Below are positions 16,241-24,826 of a stretch of 64,000 nt of DNA, piece after piece (the stretch's first letter is position 1; each line of letters starts with the position of its first letter). Source of the stretch: Calditrichota bacterium. GTDB lineage: Bacteria; Calditrichota; Calditrichia; Calditrichales; Calditrichaceae. The position numbers were made by a program, and so were the translations under genes. The stretch spans positions 1 to 64,000 of the forward strand of contig RQOG01000105.1 in assembly GCA_003854985.1 (NCBI GenBank), in the 5' to 3' direction. The notes under the pieces are model-generated. The model was given only the letters and a program-made list of their open reading frames with translations. It ran no database searches and was not told where the DNA came from.

Positions 16241-17008
16241 TCATTCATTTCGGGGTGATTTCAATCTTTCCGCGAGCATGCGGATAGTCGCCGGCGCGTG
16301 TCCCTGGTAACGGTTATTGGAATAGGCGTACACCTCAAGTTCCTTTTCCAGACATTCGTCAATCAAGGTTGCCCACCAGTCCAGGTCTTTATCCCGGTCA
16401 ATCCGGATATGGGAAAAATCATCGGGGATTTGCCTGCGATTTCCCAGCAGTCGTATGTAAGTAAACCCGGCGGTGATCCTTTGCACCCGGGGCATATAAT
16501 ACAGATCGTTTAAAACCAGCGCTGTCTGATGATCTTTTAAAAGTTTATAAAAAGCTTCGTTGTGCCAGTCACGGTTACGGATTTCCACGCAGAGTCTGCA
16601 ATCCGCGCTGTACTGTTTTAAAAAGCGGCTCAGCATTTCAAAATGGTCTTTAAACGTGAACTGATAATCGAACTGCAACACAACAGGACCGAGTTTATCG
16701 CCGAGTATCTGCATATGAGCAATAAACTGTTTCCATTCCGCTTCACAGTTATCCAATCGTTTTTCATGGGTGATCATCTGCGGAACCTTCGGGGAAAAAA
16801 TAAAATGGGCAGGCGTCTGATCCCGCCAGTTTTCAACGGTTGACCTGCGCGGAATTCCATAGAAAGTGGAATCAATTTCAACCGCATCAAAATGCATCGC
16901 ATAGTGATTAAGGTAATTTTTGGAATTCATTTCCTGCGGATAAAACGGACCCTGCCAGTCCTTATAAGACCAGCCAGAAGTTCCCAGGTACAACGTTTGT
17001 CTTTTCAA
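16241..17008 (-). CDS. DUF72 family protein (YecE-like)
   Basis: This protein of about 256 residues belongs to the DUF72/YecE family, predicted TIM barrels of unknown activity. Family landmarks are LGTSGWSYKDWQGPFYP at the N-terminus, FDAVEIDSTFYGIP, the FSPKVP strand, and the C-terminal YAYSNNRYQGHAP. I place the start at a TTG (17008) because AAGGAAGAG lies just upstream and the conserved domain begins a few residues later. An ATG at 17074 would add 22 non-conserved residues and leave only 20 bp to the divergent DJ-1 gene. Confidence 0.85.
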   Translation of the reverse strand: MKRQTLYLGTSGWSYKDWQGPFYPQEMNSKNYLNHYAMHFDAVEIDSTFYGIPRRSTVENWRDQTPAHFIFSPKVPQMITHEKRLDNCEAEWKQFIAHMQILGDKLGPVVLQFDYQFTFKDHFEMLSRFLKQYSADCRLCVEIRNRDWHNEAFYKLLKDHQTALVLNDLYYMPRVQRITAGFTYIRLLGNRRQIPDDFSHIRIDRDKDLDWWATLIDECLEKELEVYAYSNNRYQGHAPATIRMLAERLKSPRNE

Positions 17009-17094
17009 AATCTCTTCCTTAAATTGACTGGTATTAATGTACACTATAACGTTGTAAAGGGAAAAATAATTCACATTTCTTCAGGGAGATTTTA

Positions 17095-17619
17095 ATGGGT
17101 AAGCTAACAGGCAAAAAGATATTATTTTTTGTGGAAAATATGTACGAAGACCTGGAACTGTGGTATCCTTATCTTCGTCTGATGGAAGAAGGCGCGGAGA
17201 CAGTCATTGCCGGTCCGGACAAAGGCAGAATTTATATCGGGAAAAACGGTTATCCTTGTCAAAGCGAGGTCAGTATATCGAGCATTAAAGCAGGTGAATT
17301 TGACGGCCTGGTTATTTCCGGCGGATTCGCGCCTGACAAGCTGCGCCGGATAGAAAAGGTTAAAAAGATTACCAGACAAATTAACGACAGCGGCAAACTG
17401 ATCGCTCATATCTGTCATGGCGGCTGGATAGCTATTTCTGCCGGGATTATGCAGGACAGAAAATGCACATCCACCGTAGCCATTAAAGACGATTTGATTA
17501 ACGCGGGAGCCAAATGGGTGGATCAGCCCGTGGTGGTTCACTGGAACATGATTTCCAGCAGGCGGCCGGCCGATCTGCCTGATTTTTGCCGGGCGATTAT
17601 TAAGTTTTTATCAAAATAA
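17095..17619 (+). CDS. DJ-1/PfpI family protein
   Basis: This is a 174-residue class I glutamine-amidotransferase-like protein of the DJ-1/PfpI/YhbO group. Members act as cytoplasmic stress proteins, glyoxalase-like or protease-like enzymes. The nucleophile Cys107 sits in AHICHGG, the nucleophile elbow, and the upstream strand LVISGGFAPDKLRR matches the family. The ATG follows AGGGAG at good spacing. The gene is divergent from the DUF72 gene; TTGACT (17024) and TATAAC (17045) in the gap resemble a promoter but with a short 15-bp spacer. The specific reaction cannot be chosen from sequence. Confidence 0.87.
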   Translation: MGKLTGKKILFFVENMYEDLELWYPYLRLMEEGAETVIAGPDKGRIYIGKNGYPCQSEVSISSIKAGEFDGLVISGGFAPDKLRRIEKVKKITRQINDSGKLIAHICHGGWIAISAGIMQDRKCTSTVAIKDDLINAGAKWVDQPVVVHWNMISSRRPADLPDFCRAIIKFLSK

Positions 17620-17646
17620 AAAACGCGCCGGGATGAAGCGCGTTTT
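17620..17646. terminator. Bidirectional terminator between pfpI-like and AKR genes
   Basis: A perfect 9-bp stem AAAACGCGC/GCGCGTTTT with a 9-nt loop lies between two convergent genes. T-rich tracts on either strand make it suitable for both directions. Confidence 0.85.
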
Positions 17647-17673
17647 AACCTGACTATGTATTGGAGGAAAGGT

Positions 17674-18666
17674 TTATCTGTTTAATATTTCATCAATTTT
17701 TTTCAATTCGCTTGCCGTGAATTTGGAATGTTCCGGCGTCTGAACCGCTTCTTCAATTTGTTCGATACAACTGGCTCCGAATAATGTAGAAGTGACCTCC
17801 GGATTCCTGAGCGTCCACGATAGCGCCATTTGCGCCAAAGTTTGTCCGCGTTTTGCGGCCAGTTCGTTTAGCTTTCTCGCCTTTTCGATTTTGGATTTTT
17901 CAACTTCTTCTTCCTTAAGAAATCCATAAGGATTAGCCGCCCGGGAATTTTCCGGAATCCCTTCAAGATATTTATCCGTGAGCAGACCCTGAGCCAAAGG
18001 AGAAAAGGTAATACAGCCGATACCTGATTTTTTAAGCACAGCAAATAATTCGTCTTCGGCGGACCTTTCGAACATATTATATTTTACCTGGTGAATGATG
18101 AATGGCGTGCCTAAATCGGCAAACATTTTGGCCGCTTTTATAGTCTGTTCCGCATTATAGTTAGAGATGCCAATATATAATGCCCGCCCGCTGTGCAAAA
18201 TATAATCAAGCGCCATCACGGTCTCTTCCAGCGGCGTTTCAGGATCAGGACGATGGTGATAGAAAATATCCACATATTCCACATTCAGCCGTTCGAGACT
18301 CTGGTCGATACTGGCAATCAGAGATTTGCGCGAACCGAAGTCGCCGTATGGCCCGTGCCACATGGGATATCCCGCTTTGGTCGAAATGATCATCTGATCG
18401 CGGTAGAAAGTAAAATCCTGCCGCAGAATATGGCCGAATGTTTTTTCTGCAGACCCGGGAGGCGGGCCGTAGTTGTTGGCCAGATCGAAATGAGTAATAC
18501 CCAGATCGAATGCTTTATGAATCATGGTTCTCGCTTTTTCCAGCGAGTCTACGCCGCCGAAATTATGCCATAAGCCCAACGAAACGGCCGGTAGTTTTAA
18601 TCCGCTTTTACCGCAGCGATTGTATATCATATTCGCATATCTCTCTTTATCCGGAAGGTATCCCAC
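17674..18666 (-). CDS. Aldo/keto reductase, YghZ-like
   Basis: This 330-residue NADPH-dependent oxidoreductase has an (alpha/beta)8 barrel. The catalytic tetrad is visible: Asp and Tyr in FDLANNYGPPPGSAE, Lys in ISTKAGYPMW, and His in DIFYHHRPDPETP. The NNYGPPPGSAE and RKSLIASIDQSLERL segments match the E. coli YghZ (L-glyceraldehyde 3-phosphate reductase) branch, which also resembles voltage-gated potassium channel beta subunits. A role in detoxifying methylglyoxal or small aldehydes is inference. It is a single gene on the minus strand, convergent with the DJ-1 gene. Confidence 0.88.
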   Translation of the reverse strand: MGYLPDKERYANMIYNRCGKSGLKLPAVSLGLWHNFGGVDSLEKARTMIHKAFDLGITHFDLANNYGPPPGSAEKTFGHILRQDFTFYRDQMIISTKAGYPMWHGPYGDFGSRKSLIASIDQSLERLNVEYVDIFYHHRPDPETPLEETVMALDYILHSGRALYIGISNYNAEQTIKAAKMFADLGTPFIIHQVKYNMFERSAEDELFAVLKKSGIGCITFSPLAQGLLTDKYLEGIPENSRAANPYGFLKEEEVEKSKIEKARKLNELAAKRGQTLAQMALSWTLRNPEVTSTLFGASCIEQIEEAVQTPEHSKFTASELKKIDEILNR

Positions 18667-18938
18667 GTTTAACCCCCAAATTTTTTAGTTTATTTTTCAT
18701 TTATAATAATACATATCCGTTTATGATTATTATAGCCACGAATCTAATGTATATATCGGAGTCAATAATATTATATTTAATTTTTTTTAAATAAAATAGC
18801 ACATATTAATTTTTCGTCATGCGAAACATTTCCTTTTATATAAAAGTTGAAAAAATAACGTGTGAAAAATGGAAGGAAAATCCGTTATTAGCGGCAAACT
18901 TGTTATTTATAATAAGAAAATTTAAATTACTGCCTCTT

Positions 18939-21140
18939 ATGGAAAAAATAATTAAAAATTTTATTAAAATCGTTCTCGCTCTTACAATTGTTTCATGCGC
19001 AGCCGGAAAAAAAGAAGCGCCTCCGGAAGTAAAGATATCGGATGATGAAGCTAAAATCAAAGCGCATGATCATTTCTTAAAAGGATTGTTTTTTCAATCG
19101 GATGAACAGTATGATAAGGCGCTGATCGAATTTTATGAGGCGCTGCGTTTTGATTCTTCTGCCGCAGAAATCTACAATTCCATCGCAGAAAACCATTTAA
19201 AAATGGGACATTATAAAAGCGCCCATGTTTTGCTGGAAAAAGCGTTGAAACTGGATCCGAAAAACAAGGAAGCGCTGACCCTCACAGCGGACAGTTATTT
19301 CCGGTTGCGCAAAGACCAGCAGGCCGTTGATGCCTACAGGCGTTTGCTGGATGTGGATCCGTATAACGAAGAAGCCAGAAAAATATTAATGTTTCTTTAT
19401 AAAAAAACCAATAATGAAGTCGGCGCCGCCGAACAATATGAACATTTGCTGCGCATTTATGGTCATGATAGTATACTGCTGAATGAGCTGATCAGAATAT
19501 ATACCAGAAACAGGGAATATGAAAAAGCCATCAGGTTATATAACAGGTTGCTTGAGGAAGATTCACTCCGAAGCGAAATATATTATCAGATGGGCGATTT
19601 ATATGAAAAAATGAATAGAACGGATTCAGCCATCGTCTACTTTAAAAAAAGCATCTCGGAGAAAAACGATTTTCTTCCTTCATACGAACGCATAGCGCTG
19701 AATTACAGGCTTCATCAGAAATGGCAGGAAATCATAGATCTGTTCACGCCGCTCTTACAATATGAACATACAAGTACAACCGCCCGGATAATGATTGCGG
19801 AAAGTTTATATTACCTGGAAAAATTCGATGCCGCCAGGGAAATGCTTGAACCCGCCCTGGATCAGGCAGATGTTTCGTGGAGTATCTTCGATCTGGTGGG
19901 CAGGATTGATCTGGAATTAAAAAACTATGAATCGGCCGAGCAGCATTTTAAACGACTGATCGAAAAAGACCCGACCAATCGCACCGCCTGGTTGTTTTTG
20001 GGTTTTACTTATTCCGACCGCCACAATTTCAAACAGGCCGAAGAAACATACTGGCAGGCGCTTAAACATTTACCGACCGATCCGGTCCTGCTGACCTTCT
20101 ACGGGCAGACGCTTTATAATCTGGATCGGAAAGAGGAAGCCCGGACTTACCTGGAAAGGGCGGTCGAATATAATCCAAAATACAGGTACGCCATTGAAAA
20201 ACTGTCCCTGATTTACAGGGAAAGCGGAAACTGGGAAGGCATCATAAGTCTTTTCCAGCCGCTGATTGCCCAGGATTCCACAGATGTATCGTCCAATTTA
20301 ATGATTGCCGAAGCTGAATTTTACCTTAAAAGATATTCGGCCGTGGAGGAAAAACTGGCGCCGCTTCTCAATATGGAAAAAGTGCCCTGGGGCGTCTATG
20401 ATCTTTTAGGCCGGATTGAAATGGAAAAGAAGGATTATGACAGAGCCCGGGTCTATTTCAATAAGATACTGGAATCGGATAGGAAAAACCGGATTGCATG
20501 GCTGTTTATCGGTTTTACCTATTCGGATAACGCTGAATTCGAGATGGCCGCCGAAACCTTTATGCAGGGCCTGGTTGAATTACCTGAAGATGCCAGTTTG
20601 TGGGCCTTTTATGGCATTACCATGCAAAGTATGGGTAAACCGGAAGATGCAATCTATCCTTTGGAACAAGCCCTGAAATACGATCCGGAACATCTGAATG
20701 CCTTAACCACCCTGCCGGTGATTTATGAAACTCTCAAACAATTTGCCAAAAGCGACAGCCTGTATGAATCAGCCTTAAGAATTTATCCGGATAATGATCT
20801 GCTGCTTAATAACTACAGCTATAGTTTATCGGAAAGAGGTCTCCAGCTGGAGCGGGCATTACAGATGGTACAGAAAGCTTTAGGCGTAAAACCGGATAAT
20901 GCCGCTTACCTCGATACCATAGGCTGGATATATTATAAACTAGGCCATTATGCTGCGGCCGAACCTTATATAAAAAAATCGCTTGAAATTCAGGAAGATT
21001 CGGCGGTTGTTTCCGATCATTTGGGGGATGTTTACTATAAACTAAACGATACCTCATCAGCAAAAAAATACTGGCAGAAGGCTCTGGAACTTGATCCGGA
21101 TAATGAAAATGTAAAAAAGAAACTGAAAGAAATACAATGA
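18939..21140 (+). CDS. Tetratricopeptide-repeat lipoprotein
   Basis: This is a protein of about 733 residues with a type II signal peptide ending in the lipobox TIVSC, so it should be a lipid-anchored envelope protein. The rest is an almost unbroken series of TPR helices (about 60-730), with recurring A-x-x-Y/F-x-x-A-L-x-x-D-P endings such as AYRRLLDVDPYN and YWQKALELDPDN. An upstream ATG at 18819 would put 40 residues before the signal peptide and is rejected for that reason. The 18667-18938 gap is AT-rich and holds no gene. The stop overlaps the next gene (ATGA), a DUF4292 lipoprotein, an arrangement known in Bacteroidota. It probably scaffolds envelope assembly. Confidence 0.88.
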   Translation: MEKIIKNFIKIVLALTIVSCAAGKKEAPPEVKISDDEAKIKAHDHFLKGLFFQSDEQYDKALIEFYEALRFDSSAAEIYNSIAENHLKMGHYKSAHVLLEKALKLDPKNKEALTLTADSYFRLRKDQQAVDAYRRLLDVDPYNEEARKILMFLYKKTNNEVGAAEQYEHLLRIYGHDSILLNELIRIYTRNREYEKAIRLYNRLLEEDSLRSEIYYQMGDLYEKMNRTDSAIVYFKKSISEKNDFLPSYERIALNYRLHQKWQEIIDLFTPLLQYEHTSTTARIMIAESLYYLEKFDAAREMLEPALDQADVSWSIFDLVGRIDLELKNYESAEQHFKRLIEKDPTNRTAWLFLGFTYSDRHNFKQAEETYWQALKHLPTDPVLLTFYGQTLYNLDRKEEARTYLERAVEYNPKYRYAIEKLSLIYRESGNWEGIISLFQPLIAQDSTDVSSNLMIAEAEFYLKRYSAVEEKLAPLLNMEKVPWGVYDLLGRIEMEKKDYDRARVYFNKILESDRKNRIAWLFIGFTYSDNAEFEMAAETFMQGLVELPEDASLWAFYGITMQSMGKPEDAIYPLEQALKYDPEHLNALTTLPVIYETLKQFAKSDSLYESALRIYPDNDLLLNNYSYSLSERGLQLERALQMVQKALGVKPDNAAYLDTIGWIYYKLGHYAAAEPYIKKSLEIQEDSAVVSDHLGDVYYKLNDTSSAKKYWQKALELDPDNENVKKKLKEIQ

Positions 21141-21910
21141 GACAAATAATCATTTTACTAATCGTGGTTATGTTCTATGGCTGCGGTTCGAAAAAAAGCA
21201 TCCTGCCTGTACCTGATCAAATCGGTTATCGGGAGCTGCTGGCTTACAATAATCTGTGGCAGGAATCGATCCGCAGTTTAACAGGAAATGCCCGTATAAC
21301 TCTGGATTCGCCTCAATACTCGGGTAATTTTGATGCCGAAGTTATGCTGGGCGGGGAAGATTCATTGCTATTAACCGTATCCGGTCCTCTGGGCATCGGA
21401 CTGGGTAAGGTTTTTATCGCCAGAAACCGCTTTATCTTTTACAACCAGCTTAATAATCAGTTTTACACCGGTAATAAATCGGATTTCGAAGGCCGCTATT
21501 TTATGCAATTCCCCCTGGAAATTAACCAGTTAAGAAGCGTCTTTATCGCTCAGGACCGGTTCGATGTGTTAAAAAAAGAAGTATTTGAACAGCATGATGA
21601 TGCGTATTATGTGGAAGCGGTTAATGCACATTTGTTCTATAAAATATGGTTTGACAAAACAAGTTTGATGATAAAAAGATTTGAATATTATGCTAATGAT
21701 AAATTATTATACTATAAAGAATATGATAATTTTTACCTGGTGAACGGATTGTATTTTCCATTATCAATCAACTTTGTTCGTCCTGATGAGAAACAGGGTA
21801 TTTCCATTTATTTTACGCGGCTGGTGATTAATGAAGCGGTCGACAAAGATATTTTTAATATAAAAATATCCGATAATGCCAAACAAATTGACCTTTCACT
21901 GGAAAACTAA
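21137..21910 (+). CDS. DUF4292 lipoprotein (LolA/LolB-like fold)
   Basis: This 257-residue protein has a short signal peptide with lipobox VMFYGC. The mature part (SLTGNARITLDSPQYSGNF and the following beta strands VMLGGEDSLLLTVSGPLG) resembles DUF4292, a family with the half-barrel fold of LolA/LolB lipoprotein carriers. It overlaps the TPR lipoprotein gene by 4 bp and is followed after 11 bp by the first glycosyltransferase. A role in handling lipoproteins or lipid-linked glycans at the outer membrane is plausible but inferred. Confidence 0.78.
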   Translation: MRQIIILLIVVMFYGCGSKKSILPVPDQIGYRELLAYNNLWQESIRSLTGNARITLDSPQYSGNFDAEVMLGGEDSLLLTVSGPLGIGLGKVFIARNRFIFYNQLNNQFYTGNKSDFEGRYFMQFPLEINQLRSVFIAQDRFDVLKKEVFEQHDDAYYVEAVNAHLFYKIWFDKTSLMIKRFEYYANDKLLYYKEYDNFYLVNGLYFPLSINFVRPDEKQGISIYFTRLVINEAVDKDIFNIKISDNAKQIDLSLEN

Positions 21911-21921
21911 TAGCGGATACG

Positions 21922-22848
21922 ATGATGAGTATTTCAATAGTAATTCCATTATATAACGAACAGGATTCATTGCAGGAATTAACGGACAATATTGTGCAGG
22001 CGTTATCCCCGATCGAAAAAGAATATGAACTGTTGTTTATTGATGATGGCAGTTCGGATAATTCCTGTCAGGTTTTAAGAGAAATTAAGAAAACTACGCC
22101 GCAGGTAAAGATTATCCGGCTACGAAAGAATTTCGGTAAAAGCGCCGCCCTGGCCGAAGGTTTTAAAAAGGCAAAAGGGAAACTGGTGTTTACAATGGAT
22201 GCGGATATGCAGGATGATCCGGCGGAAATTCCTAAGATGATAAAAAAGCTGGAAGAAGGATACGACCTGGTGTCCGGATGGAAGAAAAAAAGAAATGATC
22301 CGCTGAATAAAACCATTCCATCCAAATTCTTTAACCTGATTACCCGTATACTAACCGGAATAAAAATCCATGATTTTAATTGCGGATTTAAATTGTATAA
22401 GAATGAAGTAATCAAAACGATTCCCGTTTATGGCGAACTTCATCGTTATCTGCCGGTTCTGGCGCACTGGCAGGGTTTTAAGGTCGGCGAAATAGATGTG
22501 CGCCATCATGCCCGTAAACACGGTAAATCAAAATTTGGCACGCGGCGTCTTTTTAACGGTTTTTTTGATTTGCTGACGGTATTATTTATTACCCGTTATC
22601 GCCATAAACCTTTGCACCTGTTCGGATTTATCGGACTGTTGTTTATTTTTCTTGGGATTTTAATCTCTTTGTATCTTACCATTCAATGGTTTCAGGGATT
22701 AGGTATAGGTCAGCGGCCGTTATTGTTTTTAGGTATCCTGCTGTTAATTGTGGGTGTGCAGTCTTTTTCTTTAGGTTTAATCGGTGGAATGTTAACAAGC
22801 CAGCGGGAAAATTCATTTACCAACGCTGTTAAAGAAATTGATGAATAG
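21922..22848 (+). CDS. Family 2 glycosyltransferase, polyprenyl-phosphate type (DPM1/GtrB-like)
   Basis: This 308-residue enzyme has a GT-A catalytic domain (about 1-225) followed by two C-terminal membrane helices (about 232-255 and 265-290). Motifs are SIVIPLYNEQDSL, LFIDDGSSDNS, the metal-binding DADMQDDP and FNCGFKLYK. It should move a sugar from a nucleotide donor onto undecaprenyl phosphate at the cytoplasmic face. It overlaps by 11 bp with a GtrA-type gene, the usual partner that flips the lipid-linked sugar. Together they could supply a donor for the periplasmic GT-C-type enzymes at 24.8 and 27.5 kb. Confidence 0.88.
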   Translation: MMSISIVIPLYNEQDSLQELTDNIVQALSPIEKEYELLFIDDGSSDNSCQVLREIKKTTPQVKIIRLRKNFGKSAALAEGFKKAKGKLVFTMDADMQDDPAEIPKMIKKLEEGYDLVSGWKKKRNDPLNKTIPSKFFNLITRILTGIKIHDFNCGFKLYKNEVIKTIPVYGELHRYLPVLAHWQGFKVGEIDVRHHARKHGKSKFGTRRLFNGFFDLLTVLFITRYRHKPLHLFGFIGLLFIFLGILISLYLTIQWFQGLGIGQRPLLFLGILLLIVGVQSFSLGLIGGMLTSQRENSFTNAVKEIDE

Positions 22849-23278
22849 TTTGATGAAGCGGTTTTTTATCAGTTTATTAGACAAAGAATCTGTGGTAGAA
22901 AAAATACACAAGCAGGCGCTTGTGTTTTCCATGGTCGGTTCGTTTTGTTTTGTCGTCGACACCGGCCTATTAGCGATTTTACTGAATATATTTGAGATGC
23001 CTATAATTCCGGCTACCATTCTGGCGTTTGTTATAGCCAATATCGTTAATTATCTGCTTAGCATCCGCTTTATTTTCATCAATGGTAAGTTTTCCATGCA
23101 CAGTGAAATCAGCGGATTTTTTGTTATTTCGGCTATCGGGCTGGGATTTCATGTCCTGTTTATGTATGTATTTGTAACCTTATTTGATATTTGGTTTTTA
23201 TGGGCTAAACTCATCACCGCGCTGATTGTGATGTCGTTTAATTTTTTTACAAAAAAGAAATTACTTTTTATAAAATAA
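22838..23278 (+). CDS. GtrA family membrane protein
   Basis: This 146-residue protein has four hydrophobic segments, as in the GtrA/DPMS family. FCFVVDTGLLAILL and VIANIVNYLLSIRFIF are typical. GtrA proteins are thought to help flip polyprenyl-phosphate-linked sugars across the inner membrane. The 11-bp overlap with the preceding DPM1-like glycosyltransferase supports a functional pair. Confidence 0.85.
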   Translation: MMNSLMKRFFISLLDKESVVEKIHKQALVFSMVGSFCFVVDTGLLAILLNIFEMPIIPATILAFVIANIVNYLLSIRFIFINGKFSMHSEISGFFVISAIGLGFHVLFMYVFVTLFDIWFLWAKLITALIVMSFNFFTKKKLLFIK

Positions 23279-23297
23279 TAGAATACGGATATAGCTT

Positions 23298-24074
23298 ATG
23301 TCTTCCAAAAAAACCGAGTTTTGCTATAACTGCGGCAGTGAATTAAAATTTGACGCTAATATTTTTAACGGTGTAAAATTGTCTGTTATAATACCTGTAT
23401 ATAATGAAATCAATACGCTTGAACAGATTCTTGAAAAAGTAAAGGGCGTTCAACTCTCAAAGGAAATTATAATTGTAGATGATTTTTCCACCGACGGCAC
23501 CCGCGAATTATTACAAAAAATAGCTGAACAAAATAAAAGCAATGAACCGTTTAATAACAGTATTAAAGTCTTCTTTCATGAAAAAAATCAGGGTAAAGGC
23601 GCCGCACTTCGCACGGCTTTTAAAGCTATTGCAGGTAATATGGCCATCATTCAGGATGCCGATATGGAATATGATCCGAATGACTATTATCAGTTGGTGT
23701 TTCCCCTGGTAACCGACCGGGCGGATGTTGTTTATGGCTCCAGATTCCTGGGAGGCGCCGCGCATCGTGTTCTATATTTCTGGCATTCTCTGGGTAACAG
23801 ATTTATAACCTTTACATCCAATATGTTCACCAATCTGAATCTGACCGATATCGAAACGTGTTATAAGGTTTTTCGGGCGGATATCATTAGAAAAATTAAT
23901 ATTGATCAAAATCGTTTCGGATTTGAGGTTGAAATTACTTCAAAAATTGCCAAACTCAGGTGCCGTGTTTACGAAGTCGGTATTTCCTATTTCGGCCGTA
24001 CCTATAATGAAGGGAAAAAAATAACCTGGAAGGATGGAATACAGGCCATGTATTTAATCCTTAAATATCATTAA
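23298..24074 (+). CDS. Family 2 glycosyltransferase with N-terminal CxxC
   Basis: This 258-residue GT-A enzyme resembles the polyprenyl-phosphate mannosyl/glucosyl transferases but has no C-terminal membrane helices. Motifs include LSVIIPVYNEINTLEQ, IIIVDDFSTDGT and IQDADMEYDP. A short extension before the catalytic domain has one zinc-knuckle-like pair (FCYNCGSEL), a feature unusual for the family. It lies 19 bp after the gtrA-like gene and 20 bp before a methyltransferase gene. The sugar is unknown. Confidence 0.83.
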   Translation: MSSKKTEFCYNCGSELKFDANIFNGVKLSVIIPVYNEINTLEQILEKVKGVQLSKEIIIVDDFSTDGTRELLQKIAEQNKSNEPFNNSIKVFFHEKNQGKGAALRTAFKAIAGNMAIIQDADMEYDPNDYYQLVFPLVTDRADVVYGSRFLGGAAHRVLYFWHSLGNRFITFTSNMFTNLNLTDIETCYKVFRADIIRKINIDQNRFGFEVEITSKIAKLRCRVYEVGISYFGRTYNEGKKITWKDGIQAMYLILKYH

Positions 24075-24094
24075 AAGAATTGGATTTTACGATA

Positions 24095-24820
24095 ATGAAA
24101 AATGAAAAGTTTACATATGCAGGCGAAGATCTGGAAGCAATGAGTCATGCCTATAAATATCGGGAATGGGTTTTGTCTAAAATAGAGCCGGTTATCGGAG
24201 ACCATGTGGTTGAAGTGGGCGGGGGAATAGGTGATTTTTCGGAGATGTTCCTGCATCGTTCCATTAAGTCTCTGACCATTGTTGAGCCTTCCGAAGATAT
24301 GTGCGGGAAACTCAATGCAAGACTGACTGGTTATGATAATGTAAAAATAAATATCATTAATGGATTTTTTGGGGATAATTTATCCAATTTACCAAAACAA
24401 ACGGATACCGTACTATATATTAATACCCTGGAACACATAGAAGATTATCAGGCAGAAATTAATTATATGCACAAAGCGCTTTTACCCGGAGGACATATCG
24501 GAATATTTGTTCCGGCTCTTTCCTGGTTATACGGAAACTTTGATAAAGAAGTCGGGCATTACAGAAGATTTAATAAACGGGAACTGGATGAAGTGGTCAA
24601 ACGTTCGGGATTTACCATAATTAAATCGTATTACATGGACTGTCTCGGCGTGCCCCTCTGGTGGCTGCAGTATCGCTTACTGAAGCGTAAGGACCTTAAG
24701 AGTTATCAGGTGATATTATATGATAAATTGTTTGTTCCTGTTAATCGGTTTTTAGAAAATATAATCACGCCGCCGTTTGGTAAAAATCTACTTTTATTAG
24801 CAAAAAAGAATAAAGATTAA
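24095..24820 (+). CDS. SAM-dependent methyltransferase, polysaccharide-cluster type
   Basis: This class I methyltransferase of about 241 residues has the SAM loop VVEVGGGIGDFSEMFL and the following acidic strand end TIVEPSEDM. Later pieces (INTLEHIEDY, LLPGGHIGIFVPAL, GHYRRFNKREL) match the Methyltransf_11/23 proteins common next to DPM1-like glycosyltransferases. It may methylate a sugar or lipid carrier. I use the ATG at 24095; a TTG at 24080 would add five residues. Confidence 0.82.
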   Translation: MKNEKFTYAGEDLEAMSHAYKYREWVLSKIEPVIGDHVVEVGGGIGDFSEMFLHRSIKSLTIVEPSEDMCGKLNARLTGYDNVKINIINGFFGDNLSNLPKQTDTVLYINTLEHIEDYQAEINYMHKALLPGGHIGIFVPALSWLYGNFDKEVGHYRRFNKRELDEVVKRSGFTIIKSYYMDCLGVPLWWLQYRLLKRKDLKSYQVILYDKLFVPVNRFLENIITPPFGKNLLLLAKKNKD

Positions 24821-24826
24821 ACATGC

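Noticed and set aside
18819-18938. 40-residue N-terminal extension of the TPR protein
   Set aside because: The downstream ATG gives a standard lipoprotein signal peptide; the extension would bury it and has no ribosome-binding site.
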